7,281 bases of DNA from Caryophanales bacterium (lineage in GTDB: Bacteria > Bacillota_I > Bacilli_A > RF39 > UBA660). Shown here piece by piece: positions 1 to 4,851 of this stretch (positions are counted from its first letter, which is position 1; each line of letters starts with the position of its first letter). Location: assembly GCA_016282415.1 (NCBI GenBank), contig JAEEKO010000019.1:1-7281 (forward strand), given 5' to 3'. The position numbers and the translations under genes are program-made. The notes under the pieces were generated by a model. The model did not search any database. It was given only the letters and a program-made list of their open reading frames with translations, and was not told the origin of the DNA.

Positions 1-1
1 A

Positions 2-421
2 TGGTTTGAACAAAGAAAACTTTCGTTTAATGAAATTGTTGATAAATATCAAAAAAAATTATTAAGTAAAAAGCAAGATTTATTTTTTATTATATATCAT
101 AGAAAGAAAATAGGATTTGTTCAAATATATCAATACAATGAAAAAATAAGTGGTTACAACAATTTATATGAATATGATCTTTTTATTGGAGAACCAGAAT
201 TAATATCAAAGGGAATTGGAACCCAAGTTGTAAATTATATTGATGATTATATTTATAAGAATTATTTGTGTGATGGAATTGTGTTAAGACCATTTGATCG
301 GAATAAAAGAGCAATAAGATGCTATGAAAAATGTAACTTTAAAAGGGTTAATGAATATATTGGAACTGACACATTAGGTAATAAAGAAAAAATTGTAGTT
401 TTATTAAATGTTAGTAGGTGA
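2..421 (+). CDS. GNAT acetyltransferase, AAC(6')-like, 5' end missing
   Basis: An open frame enters from the left edge and gives 139 residues before a TGA stop. It resembles the aminoglycoside 6'-N-acetyltransferase type of GNAT protein. After an FFIIYHRKKIGFVQIYQY strand pair comes LFIGEPELISKGIGTQVV, which contains the acetyl-CoA-binding G-I-G turn, and then RPFDRNKRAIRCYEKCNFKR, the usual end of the fold (D-x-x-N-x-R-A-I-R-x-Y-E-K-x-x-F). The N-terminal part of the domain, perhaps 30-50 residues, lies outside the window. GNAT proteins move an acetyl group from acetyl-CoA to an amine; the substrate cannot be read from the sequence. The next gene starts only four bases after the stop, so the two are probably co-transcribed and translationally coupled. 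It could be a resistance or immunity enzyme, a tailoring enzyme for the neighbouring peptide, or an unrelated housekeeping acetyltransferase. Confidence 0.88.
   Translation, partial: WFEQRKLSFNEIVDKYQKKLLSKKQDLFFIIYHRKKIGFVQIYQYNEKISGYNNLYEYDLFIGEPELISKGIGTQVVNYIDDYIYKNYLCDGIVLRPFDRNKRAIRCYEKCNFKRVNEYIGTDTLGNKEKIVVLLNVSR
416..421 (+). promoter_or_regulatory. Ribosome binding site that fixes the start at 426
   Basis: AGGTGA lies 4 bases before the ATG at 426 and overlaps the stop of the upstream acetyltransferase gene. The earlier in-frame ATG at 408 has no comparable site, so 426 is preferred. Confidence 0.65.
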
Positions 422-425
422 TTAT

Positions 426-800
426 ATGGAATTTAAAGAGTATTATATTGAAAGCAAGAATGGTAAGAGTAACTGTGTTATTAGAAGTTTATGTAAATTA
501 TTAAATAAAGAGTATGAAGAGGTATTTAATGAATTAGTTAATATTGCTCATGAATTAGGATTAGAATCATTTAATGAAATTCCGGTATTTGAAAAATACA
601 TGAGTGATTATCATATCAATAAAATTGATAGTAACGAAATTCAAATCAAAGATTTAAAATTAGATTCAGGTTCATATATTATTTTTTGCTATGATCAAAA
701 AGATTATTATCACATGATTCCGGTTATAAATAACGTTATTTATGATAAAAACAATGAATGTTTAGATTTATATGTAATTAGTATTTATAAAAGAAAATAA
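426..800 (+). CDS. Small papain-fold-like protein (C39/NlpC-like), putative cysteine peptidase
   Basis: This encodes 124 residues from the ATG at 426; an upstream in-frame ATG at 408 would add six residues but is poorly placed for a ribosome binding site. The N-terminus has SNCVIRSLCKLLNKEYEEVF, with Cys17 leading a helix, followed near the C-terminus by HMIPVINNVIYD with His96 and Asp107. This Cys...His...Asp order and the pattern N-C-V-I-R-[SA]-L are typical of a family of short Firmicute proteins with a papain-like (peptidase C39/NlpC-like) fold, usually annotated as hypothetical. There is no signal peptide or membrane segment, so it acts in the cytoplasm. It follows the acetyltransferase gene by four bases and precedes the promoter of the peptide gene. 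In this setting leader removal is a possible role, but the family also occurs away from RiPP genes and the precursor has no double-glycine site. Peptidase activity is inferred from the triad only. Confidence 0.72.
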   Translation: MEFKEYYIESKNGKSNCVIRSLCKLLNKEYEEVFNELVNIAHELGLESFNEIPVFEKYMSDYHINKIDSNEIQIKDLKLDSGSYIIFCYDQKDYYHMIPVINNVIYDKNNECLDLYVISIYKRK

Positions 801-819
801 AAAGTGTCCCTGATATATC

Positions 820-848
820 TTGACTTTTTGGTAATATGGAGATAGTAT
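820..848 (+). promoter_or_regulatory. Promoter of the RiPP precursor gene
   Basis: A -35 box TTGACT (820-825) and a -10 box TAGTAT (843-848) are separated by 17 bases. This predicts transcription starting near 855, about 20 bases before the ATG at 876. It gives the peptide its own transcript separate from the two genes upstream. Confidence 0.6.
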
Positions 849-862
849 ATTCACAAGGAAAT

Positions 863-868
863 GGGGAG
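863..868 (+). promoter_or_regulatory. Ribosome binding site that fixes the peptide start at 876
   Basis: GGGGAG sits 7 bases before the ATG at 876. The earlier in-frame ATG at 861 has AAGGA only one base away and would lie almost at the 5' end of the predicted mRNA, so it is unlikely to be used. Confidence 0.65.
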
Positions 869-875
869 TTATAGT

Positions 876-1094
876 ATGAAAAGTAAAGTTTTTTCTTTAG
901 CTGTTAATAAGGCGAATATTGTTAAGTTTGCAAGAAAATCTGGGCCATCTTTTGTTGCTGGTAATTTGGCATTAAAATTAAAAACAAATTATGAACAACC
1001 TAAAGTGTTGATATTTAAGCCTCGAAAAAGCAAAAAAAGCAACAAAATTTTTTGTGGATGTTGGCAAGTAGCTAACCAAGAGGATGCTTGTTAA
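876..1094 (+). CDS. Putative RiPP precursor peptide with Cys-containing tail
   Basis: This is a 72-residue peptide from the ATG at 876; starting at 861 would add five residues. It is strongly basic (13 Lys, 2 Arg against 3 acidic residues). Residues 1-47 form a leader-like part containing FARKSGPSFVAGNLALKLK. A Lys/Arg-rich linker KPRKSKKSNK (48-57) follows, and then IFCGCWQVANQEDAC, which holds all three Cys (60, 62 and 72) with Cys72 as the last residue. There is no signal peptide and no double-glycine processing site. It lies directly before a PqqD-type RRE and a radical SAM/SPASM enzyme, the standard setting of a substrate for thioether- or carbon-crosslink-forming maturases. A promoter, a strong ribosome binding site and an immediately following terminator suggest high expression. 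I do not recognise the peptide family; its role as substrate is inferred from context and composition. The crosslink type and leader/core boundary are unknown. Confidence 0.75.
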   Translation: MKSKVFSLAVNKANIVKFARKSGPSFVAGNLALKLKTNYEQPKVLIFKPRKSKKSNKIFCGCWQVANQEDAC

Positions 1095-1099
1095 AAATT

Positions 1100-1128
1100 G
1101 ATTATAGTTTTTTCTATAATCTTTTTTT
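1100..1128 (+). terminator. Intrinsic terminator/attenuator after the precursor gene
   Basis: A perfect 8-bp stem, GATTATAG (1100-1107) with CTATAATC (1114-1121), closes a six-T loop and is followed by seven T. The stem is AT-rich, so termination should be partial. It lies between the peptide and its processing genes, so read-through would set peptide in excess over enzyme. Confidence 0.72.
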
Positions 1129-1142
1129 ATTAAATATTAAGT

Positions 1143-1394
1143 ATGATAAAAGATAATTATAAAATTAGAACTATTAATAATAAATTATTATTAATTAACA
1201 TTTACGCTTCAAGCGAAATAATGGTTTTTGATGGTATTGCAAAAGAGATAATATATCGATTAATGAATAAAGAAAAAATAAATGAAATTATTGAGGACAT
1301 TTCAAGTTGTTATAATCAAGATAAGTTGACAGTAAAAGATGATATTTATGGTTTTATAAATGAATTGAAAGAATTAGGAATATATGATGAATGA
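1143..1394 (+). CDS. PqqD-type RiPP recognition element (RRE) protein
   Basis: This is an 83-residue cytoplasmic protein with the PqqD pattern. Short N-terminal strands (YKIRTINNKLLLINIYASSE) are followed by a hydrophobic helix (VFDGIAKEIIYRLMN), a second helix with NEIIEDISSCYN, and a C-terminal helix DDIYGFINELKELGIYDE. In known systems such proteins bind the leader of the precursor as an edge strand and hand it to the modifying enzyme. The length fits a free-standing RRE of about 80-90 residues. The stop overlaps the start of the radical SAM gene by 11 bases, which indicates translational coupling and a matched amount of the two partners. No clear ribosome binding site precedes the ATG, so initiation may be weak. 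No separate promoter is evident, so expression likely depends on read-through of the terminator at 1100-1128. The assignment rests on pattern, size and position. Confidence 0.82.
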   Translation: MIKDNYKIRTINNKLLLINIYASSEIMVFDGIAKEIIYRLMNKEKINEIIEDISSCYNQDKLTVKDDIYGFINELKELGIYDE

Positions 1395-2886
1395 AGAGTA
1401 TGATTTAAATGAGATTAATCAGCAAATATATAATAGTGAGCGCGAATTAAATAATGCTGTAATAGAAATAAACGATGTTTGTAATTTTCGCTGTGACCAT
1501 TGTTATTTAGGCGTGAAAAAAAATAAATTTATGAGTTTAGATTTATTTAAAAAGATTATCGATCAATTATATGATCTTGGATGTTTATCGATATTATTAA
1601 CCGGAGGCGAACCATTATTAAATCCAAAATTTAAAGATATGTATTTATATGCAAAAAAAATGGGTTTTTTAGTTAGTATTAATTCCAATGGTTCAATATT
1701 AACTGATGATTATCTTGAAATGTTAAAAAGGTATAATCCATATGCTATTGAAATAAGTTTATATGGCTATGATGAAGAGTCTTATAAACAGTTTACTCAT
1801 AGCAGTTCATATAACGAGGTTATAAATAATATAAATAGATTAAAAAGTAATAACATAAATGTTAAATTAAAAACGGTTATCACAAAGAATAATTATAAAT
1901 ACTTAGATAAAATGATAAAAACATCAAATAAAATAAAGGTTCCTTTCCGATATGATTACATTGTTTTTCCTGAAGTTATAAGCAAAGGTCATGAGAATAG
2001 TAAAGTCCTTGATCCTTATGATATTATTAAAATAATAAAAAAAGACAAACGTTCAAAAGCATATTTTAATGATAAGATTATAAATCTTATGAATAATGAT
2101 ACGTATCATGTTTTTCAATGTCTTGGCGGCGAACAAAGCATATATATTGATGTGGATGGTGGAATTAATATGTGTGTTGCACTTATTAATAATCAATATA
2201 ATATCAATAATATTTCAATTGAATTAGCAATCAAGAAATTTAGGGATTTTAAAAACAATTTACTCTTCAAAAAAGATGATAAATGTAAAAGTTGCAATAA
2301 AAAATCAATATGTCGATATTGTCCAGCACGTTTTAAGCTGGAAACAGGGGCATTTAATAAATGTCCAAATTGGTACTGTCAGTTAGCAGATTTAATAATT
2401 AATGAGTATGATACTTTTGAATGTAATTTGACGGAATCAATTTTGAAAAAGATGTTTGAGATAGTATCAGATAACATGAGTAAGTTATACAATACTAAAA
2501 TAACAGATAATGATTATAAAATTTGGTCAAATAATGTAAAAGATAACAAAAAGTTAAAAACCATTATTAATTATAACGAACAACTAAATGGATATTTACA
2601 ATATATTAATTTTAATGACGAAAAGAAAATATGTATTTGTGAAGTAGAAATCAAAGACGATCATCAAGGAGATGGAAAAACGTTTAAAAAATTAATGGTG
2701 GAATTCTTAAATAAGCATAATGGAAAGAAGTACGATGACTATTTTGTGTATGGTAATATTAGCACAAGCAATGATCATTCTAGAGATGTAGTTACTCATC
2801 TCGGATTTAAGAGTAATGATGGAAAGACTTATTCAATTAAAATATCCGAATTAAGATTGAAGTATTTAAAAACTGAAAAGCAATAA
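1384..2886 (+). CDS. Radical SAM/SPASM peptide maturase with fused C-terminal GNAT domain
   Basis: This is a 500-residue cytoplasmic enzyme. Residues 25-240 form the radical SAM domain with C33-x3-C37-x2-C40 (VCNFRCDHCY), which binds the SAM-cleaving 4Fe-4S cluster, and GGEP at 74-77. Residues 246-332 form a full SPASM domain: C246, G259-x4-C264, C301-x2-C304-x5-C310-x2-C313, C327 and C332, enough for two auxiliary clusters, ending CPARFKLETG...CPNWYC. Such enzymes form thioether or carbon-carbon crosslinks in RiPP precursors. Residues about 350-500 are an added GNAT domain: NEQLNGYLQYINF strands, EVEIKDDHQGDGKTFKKLM with the acetyl-CoA-binding motif at 428-433, then N458 and VVTHLGFK near the end. 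This fusion is unusual and suggests modification and acetylation of one substrate. The ATG at 1387 (Met2) is better spaced from AGGAA (1376-1380) than 1384, so the true start may be one codon later. The radical SAM call is near certain; substrate and reaction are inferred. Confidence 0.93.
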   Translation: MMNEEYDLNEINQQIYNSERELNNAVIEINDVCNFRCDHCYLGVKKNKFMSLDLFKKIIDQLYDLGCLSILLTGGEPLLNPKFKDMYLYAKKMGFLVSINSNGSILTDDYLEMLKRYNPYAIEISLYGYDEESYKQFTHSSSYNEVINNINRLKSNNINVKLKTVITKNNYKYLDKMIKTSNKIKVPFRYDYIVFPEVISKGHENSKVLDPYDIIKIIKKDKRSKAYFNDKIINLMNNDTYHVFQCLGGEQSIYIDVDGGINMCVALINNQYNINNISIELAIKKFRDFKNNLLFKKDDKCKSCNKKSICRYCPARFKLETGAFNKCPNWYCQLADLIINEYDTFECNLTESILKKMFEIVSDNMSKLYNTKITDNDYKIWSNNVKDNKKLKTIINYNEQLNGYLQYINFNDEKKICICEVEIKDDHQGDGKTFKKLMVEFLNKHNGKKYDDYFVYGNISTSNDHSRDVVTHLGFKSNDGKTYSIKISELRLKYLKTEKQ

Positions 2887-2903
2887 CTATCTTTTCAGTT
2901 TTT
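2868..2903 (+). terminator. Intrinsic terminator of the RiPP operon
   Basis: A 13-bp stem pairs AAAAACTGAAAAG (2868-2880) with CTTTTCAGTTTTT (2891-2903) around a 10-base loop, followed by another T and then ATATTG. The hairpin begins inside the last codons of the maturase gene and its stop codon lies in the loop. It separates the RiPP genes from the exported-protein genes. Confidence 0.85.
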
Positions 2904-2907
2904 TATA

Positions 2908-2936
2908 TTGTATTTTAAATTATTAATTGTTATAAT
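2908..2936 (+). promoter_or_regulatory. Promoter of the 240-residue membrane-anchored protein gene
   Basis: TTGTAT (2908-2913) and a perfect TATAAT (2931-2936) are 17 bases apart. Transcription should begin near 2943, and AGGG at 2949-2952 provides the ribosome binding site eight bases before the ATG at 2961. Confidence 0.7.
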
Positions 2937-2960
2937 TCTATATAGAATAGGGTTGATAAA

Positions 2961-3683
2961 ATGAAAAAAACAATCATGTTATTACTAATTGTATTATTTG
3001 TATTTCCAGTAACTATTTTTGCAGCTGATTGTGATGAAGCGGAAATAGTTAAATTAAAAACTGCTGCTAGTAAAGTTGAAGCTAAATTAGTACCAGTACA
3101 ATTTCCAGAATTAAAGGGAAGTGCAGATACTGAAGAAGAATTTGTAGTAATGACTAACTATTTTGGTATTCAAGTTAGTAATTTGGACAAGAATTTAGAT
3201 TATAAATTATTAAAAGGTTATGTTTCAATTTGGGATTCTGATGAATATCCAGTTCAAAAAGAAAAAGACACTTATCGATATAATATTGTAGGAGAATACG
3301 ATTCTGTTAAAAAAATTAATTTATATATTAGTTCAAAAAAATGTGGTGGTAATGTTATTAGAACGATAGAATTAACTTTACCGATGCGTAATGTTTATTA
3401 TAATTACAATATGTGTTCAGATGTTCGAGACTTCTATTTATGTCAAGAATTCTGGTATCAAGATTATACCGGAAAAGATGTTAACAAAGAGATAGAAGCA
3501 TTTAAGAATAATAAGATTGATAAAAATGGAAAGAAGAAAGAAAAGAAATCTTTCTTAGATAAGATTAACAGCTTTGTTAAAAAGAACTATATAATTTTTA
3601 TTGGTGTATTGGCATTAATACTTGGTGTTGGTGTAGTAATCTTCGTAAGAAGAAGAATAAGAATGAAAAAACACTTTGGATAG
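2961..3683 (+). CDS. Exported protein with C-terminal membrane anchor, unknown function
   Basis: I do not recognise this 240-residue protein. It starts with a classic signal peptide (MKKTIMLLLIVLFVFPVTIFAA), probably cut near residue 22. Residues 23-190 form an extracellular region with four Cys (24, 128, 152, 161), a pattern that could form two disulfides, and an even mix of beta-prone segments such as YKLLKGYVSIW and KINLYISSKKCGG. A Lys-rich stretch (about 185-209) leads to a single membrane helix at about 210-229 (IIFIGVLALILGVGVVIFV), followed by the basic tail RRRIRMKKHFG. The expected topology is a type I membrane protein with its bulk outside and a short tail inside. Its own promoter and terminator make it a separate unit. 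It could be a small surface receptor or an accessory to the Cys-rich protein downstream, but no evidence distinguishes these. Confidence 0.85.
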   Translation: MKKTIMLLLIVLFVFPVTIFAADCDEAEIVKLKTAASKVEAKLVPVQFPELKGSADTEEEFVVMTNYFGIQVSNLDKNLDYKLLKGYVSIWDSDEYPVQKEKDTYRYNIVGEYDSVKKINLYISSKKCGGNVIRTIELTLPMRNVYYNYNMCSDVRDFYLCQEFWYQDYTGKDVNKEIEAFKNNKIDKNGKKKEKKSFLDKINSFVKKNYIIFIGVLALILGVGVVIFVRRRIRMKKHFG

Positions 3684-3701
3684 GAATATTCCTATCTTTT
3701 T
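3679..3701 (+). terminator. Intrinsic terminator after the membrane-anchored protein gene
   Basis: The 18-base palindrome GATAGGAATATTCCTATC (3679-3696), which includes the TAG stop, folds into a hairpin of about 7 bp with a short loop. Five T follow, then CTTT. Confidence 0.72.
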
Positions 3702-3738
3702 CTTTGCTATAAACAAAGTGTAAATCAATTACCAAATA

Positions 3739-3767
3739 TTGACATTTGTTGACAAATGTGGTATATT
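3739..3767 (+). promoter_or_regulatory. Strong promoter of the 318-residue protein gene
   Basis: A perfect -35 box TTGACA (3739-3744) and a TATATT -10 box (3762-3767) are 17 bases apart. GAGAGGG (3779-3785) is the ribosome binding site, six bases before the ATG at 3792. The spacer is filled by a perfect inverted repeat, so regulation by a dimeric repressor is likely. Confidence 0.75.
3742..3759. promoter_or_regulatory. 18-bp inverted repeat in promoter spacer, candidate operator
   Basis: ACATTTGT (3742-3749), TG, ACAAATGT (3752-3759) is a perfect 8-2-8 inverted repeat lying between the -35 and -10 boxes and overlapping the -35. This is a classic position for a repressor site. The half-site ACATTTGT does not match a regulator I can name, and no regulator gene is in the window. 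It also contains a second TTGACA (3749-3754). Confidence 0.55.
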
Positions 3768-3791
3768 TAGGGTGTATTGAGAGGGATATGA

Positions 3792-4748
3792 ATGAAAAAG
3801 AAAAATATTAAATATTCAAAAACAAATGTTGTAACATTCTTTAAACAAATGTTTAAAAACGGTTATAATTATATGTTATACAATAAAAAACGTTTAGCAA
3901 CTTCATTAGGAATGCTTAGTGCTACTGCTGCTTTAGCTGCTGGTGCTGCTGGAACAGGATGTACTCCTGAAGAAGTTGAAGCAGTTAATAACTATATTAA
4001 TAACAACTATGTTAATGAACAAGTTATTGATCAACCTCCAGTAGACGAAAAAGAGGTAAATATTGATCAAGAACAAGAAGTTAAAGATGATCAAGAAGTT
4101 AAAGAAGAATCTACACCTATTGAAACAGTAGAAGAAATTAATCTACGTGATATGAAAGCCGTTTATGGTTTGGATTATGATGTACCTATCTATACTGAAG
4201 AAGAAATTGAACAAGCTAAATCAAATTTAACAAGTAATTATGATGATAATATTGTTAAGAGTGTTGATACTGTTGCTGAAAGAGGATATACTTATACTGA
4301 TGAACAATTAAAGGAAATGGCTCCAGATTATTATGCTGCTAACCAGGATTTATGGTATCAATTAAATGATATGGTAAAAGATTATCATGGTGCTCCTGCG
4401 GGAACATATTATGATGAAGTAAATGATTTATATGTTACAGTAGATTCTAAAGGAAATATGGATATTGCAGGAAAAGATTTTAGATTTAAAAAGGATAATG
4501 ATAAAGATCTAATAGCACCAATTGGTGAAATTGCATATTCCGATCTTATTCAAGTTGGCCCTGGAACTTATGTGATGCTTGGGTCGGATGTAACCCGCCA
4601 ATGGGCATATGAAGGTTCCGCTGGAATGTATGAAAATTATGATGGCAGATCATTTGAAACGTTAGAAAATGCTGGATATAATCCCCAAAAGATTGAGCAT
4701 GATTGTGTAAATATTGAGGACGAAGCTTATAGTTTAGAACTTAAATAG
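3792..4748 (+). CDS. Envelope-associated acidic protein with N-terminal hydrophobic anchor, unknown function
   Basis: I do not recognise this 318-residue protein. A basic N-terminus (1-34) precedes one hydrophobic, Ala/Gly-rich segment at about 35-56 (LATSLGMLSATAALAAGAAG). This could be a signal anchor, a signal peptide or a degenerate lipoprotein signal, because Cys57 follows in AGTGC. A true lipobox would have Leu or a similar residue at -3, where Gly is found. Residues about 58-120 are a low-complexity Asn/Glu/Asp/Val-rich linker (QEQEVKDDQEVKEE). The remaining part (about 120-318) looks globular, with many Tyr and acidic residues, and includes DLWYQLNDMVKDYHGAPAGTYYDEVNDL in two runs and a C-terminal part with QVGPGTYVMLGSDV. 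Only two Cys are present. It has its own promoter and terminator. A cell-surface protein with a stalk and an outer domain is the simplest reading. Confidence 0.82.
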   Translation: MKKKNIKYSKTNVVTFFKQMFKNGYNYMLYNKKRLATSLGMLSATAALAAGAAGTGCTPEEVEAVNNYINNNYVNEQVIDQPPVDEKEVNIDQEQEVKDDQEVKEESTPIETVEEINLRDMKAVYGLDYDVPIYTEEEIEQAKSNLTSNYDDNIVKSVDTVAERGYTYTDEQLKEMAPDYYAANQDLWYQLNDMVKDYHGAPAGTYYDEVNDLYVTVDSKGNMDIAGKDFRFKKDNDKDLIAPIGEIAYSDLIQVGPGTYVMLGSDVTRQWAYEGSAGMYENYDGRSFETLENAGYNPQKIEHDCVNIEDEAYSLELK

Positions 4749-4764
4749 TGATTATAAAATGATT

Positions 4765-4795
4765 AAAACATAATGAGAAATTCATTATGTTTTTT
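4765..4795 (+). terminator. Intrinsic terminator after the 318-residue protein gene
   Basis: A perfect 12-bp stem pairs AAAACATAATGA (4765-4776) with TCATTATGTTTT (4782-4793) around a GAAAT loop, and the T run continues to 4795. It lies 17 bases after the stop codon. Confidence 0.85.
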
Positions 4796-4811
4796 CTTGT
4801 ATTAAAAATGG

Positions 4812-4820
4812 TGATATGAT
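4812..4820 (+). promoter_or_regulatory. Extended -10 promoter of the Cys-rich protein gene
   Basis: TGATATGAT is an extended -10 (TGn plus TATGAT at 4815-4820). No -35 box stands at the usual distance; TTGTAT at 4797-4802 is too close. AGGATGG (4836-4842) is the ribosome binding site, nine bases before the ATG at 4852. Confidence 0.55.
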
Positions 4821-4851
4821 AAACTTAATATAGTTAGGATGGTAGATTATC

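Noticed and set aside
408..425. Earlier ATG for the papain-like protein
   Set aside because: It would overlap the acetyltransferase gene by 14 bases and has no ribosome binding site, while AGGTGA is well placed for the ATG at 426.
799..829. AAAAAGT/ACTTTTT pairing as a terminator after the papain-like gene
   Set aside because: The stem is 7 bp with a 17-base loop, its T run is inside the stem, and it overlaps the -35 box of the next promoter; it is too weak to call.
861..875. Earlier ATG for the precursor peptide
   Set aside because: AAGGA is only one base away and the predicted transcript starts near 855, so there is hardly room for ribosome binding.
3955..3965. Lipoprotein signal at Cys57 of the 318-residue protein
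   Set aside because: AGTGC has Gly at the -3 position instead of Leu or a similar residue, so it is not a standard lipobox; left as a possibility only.
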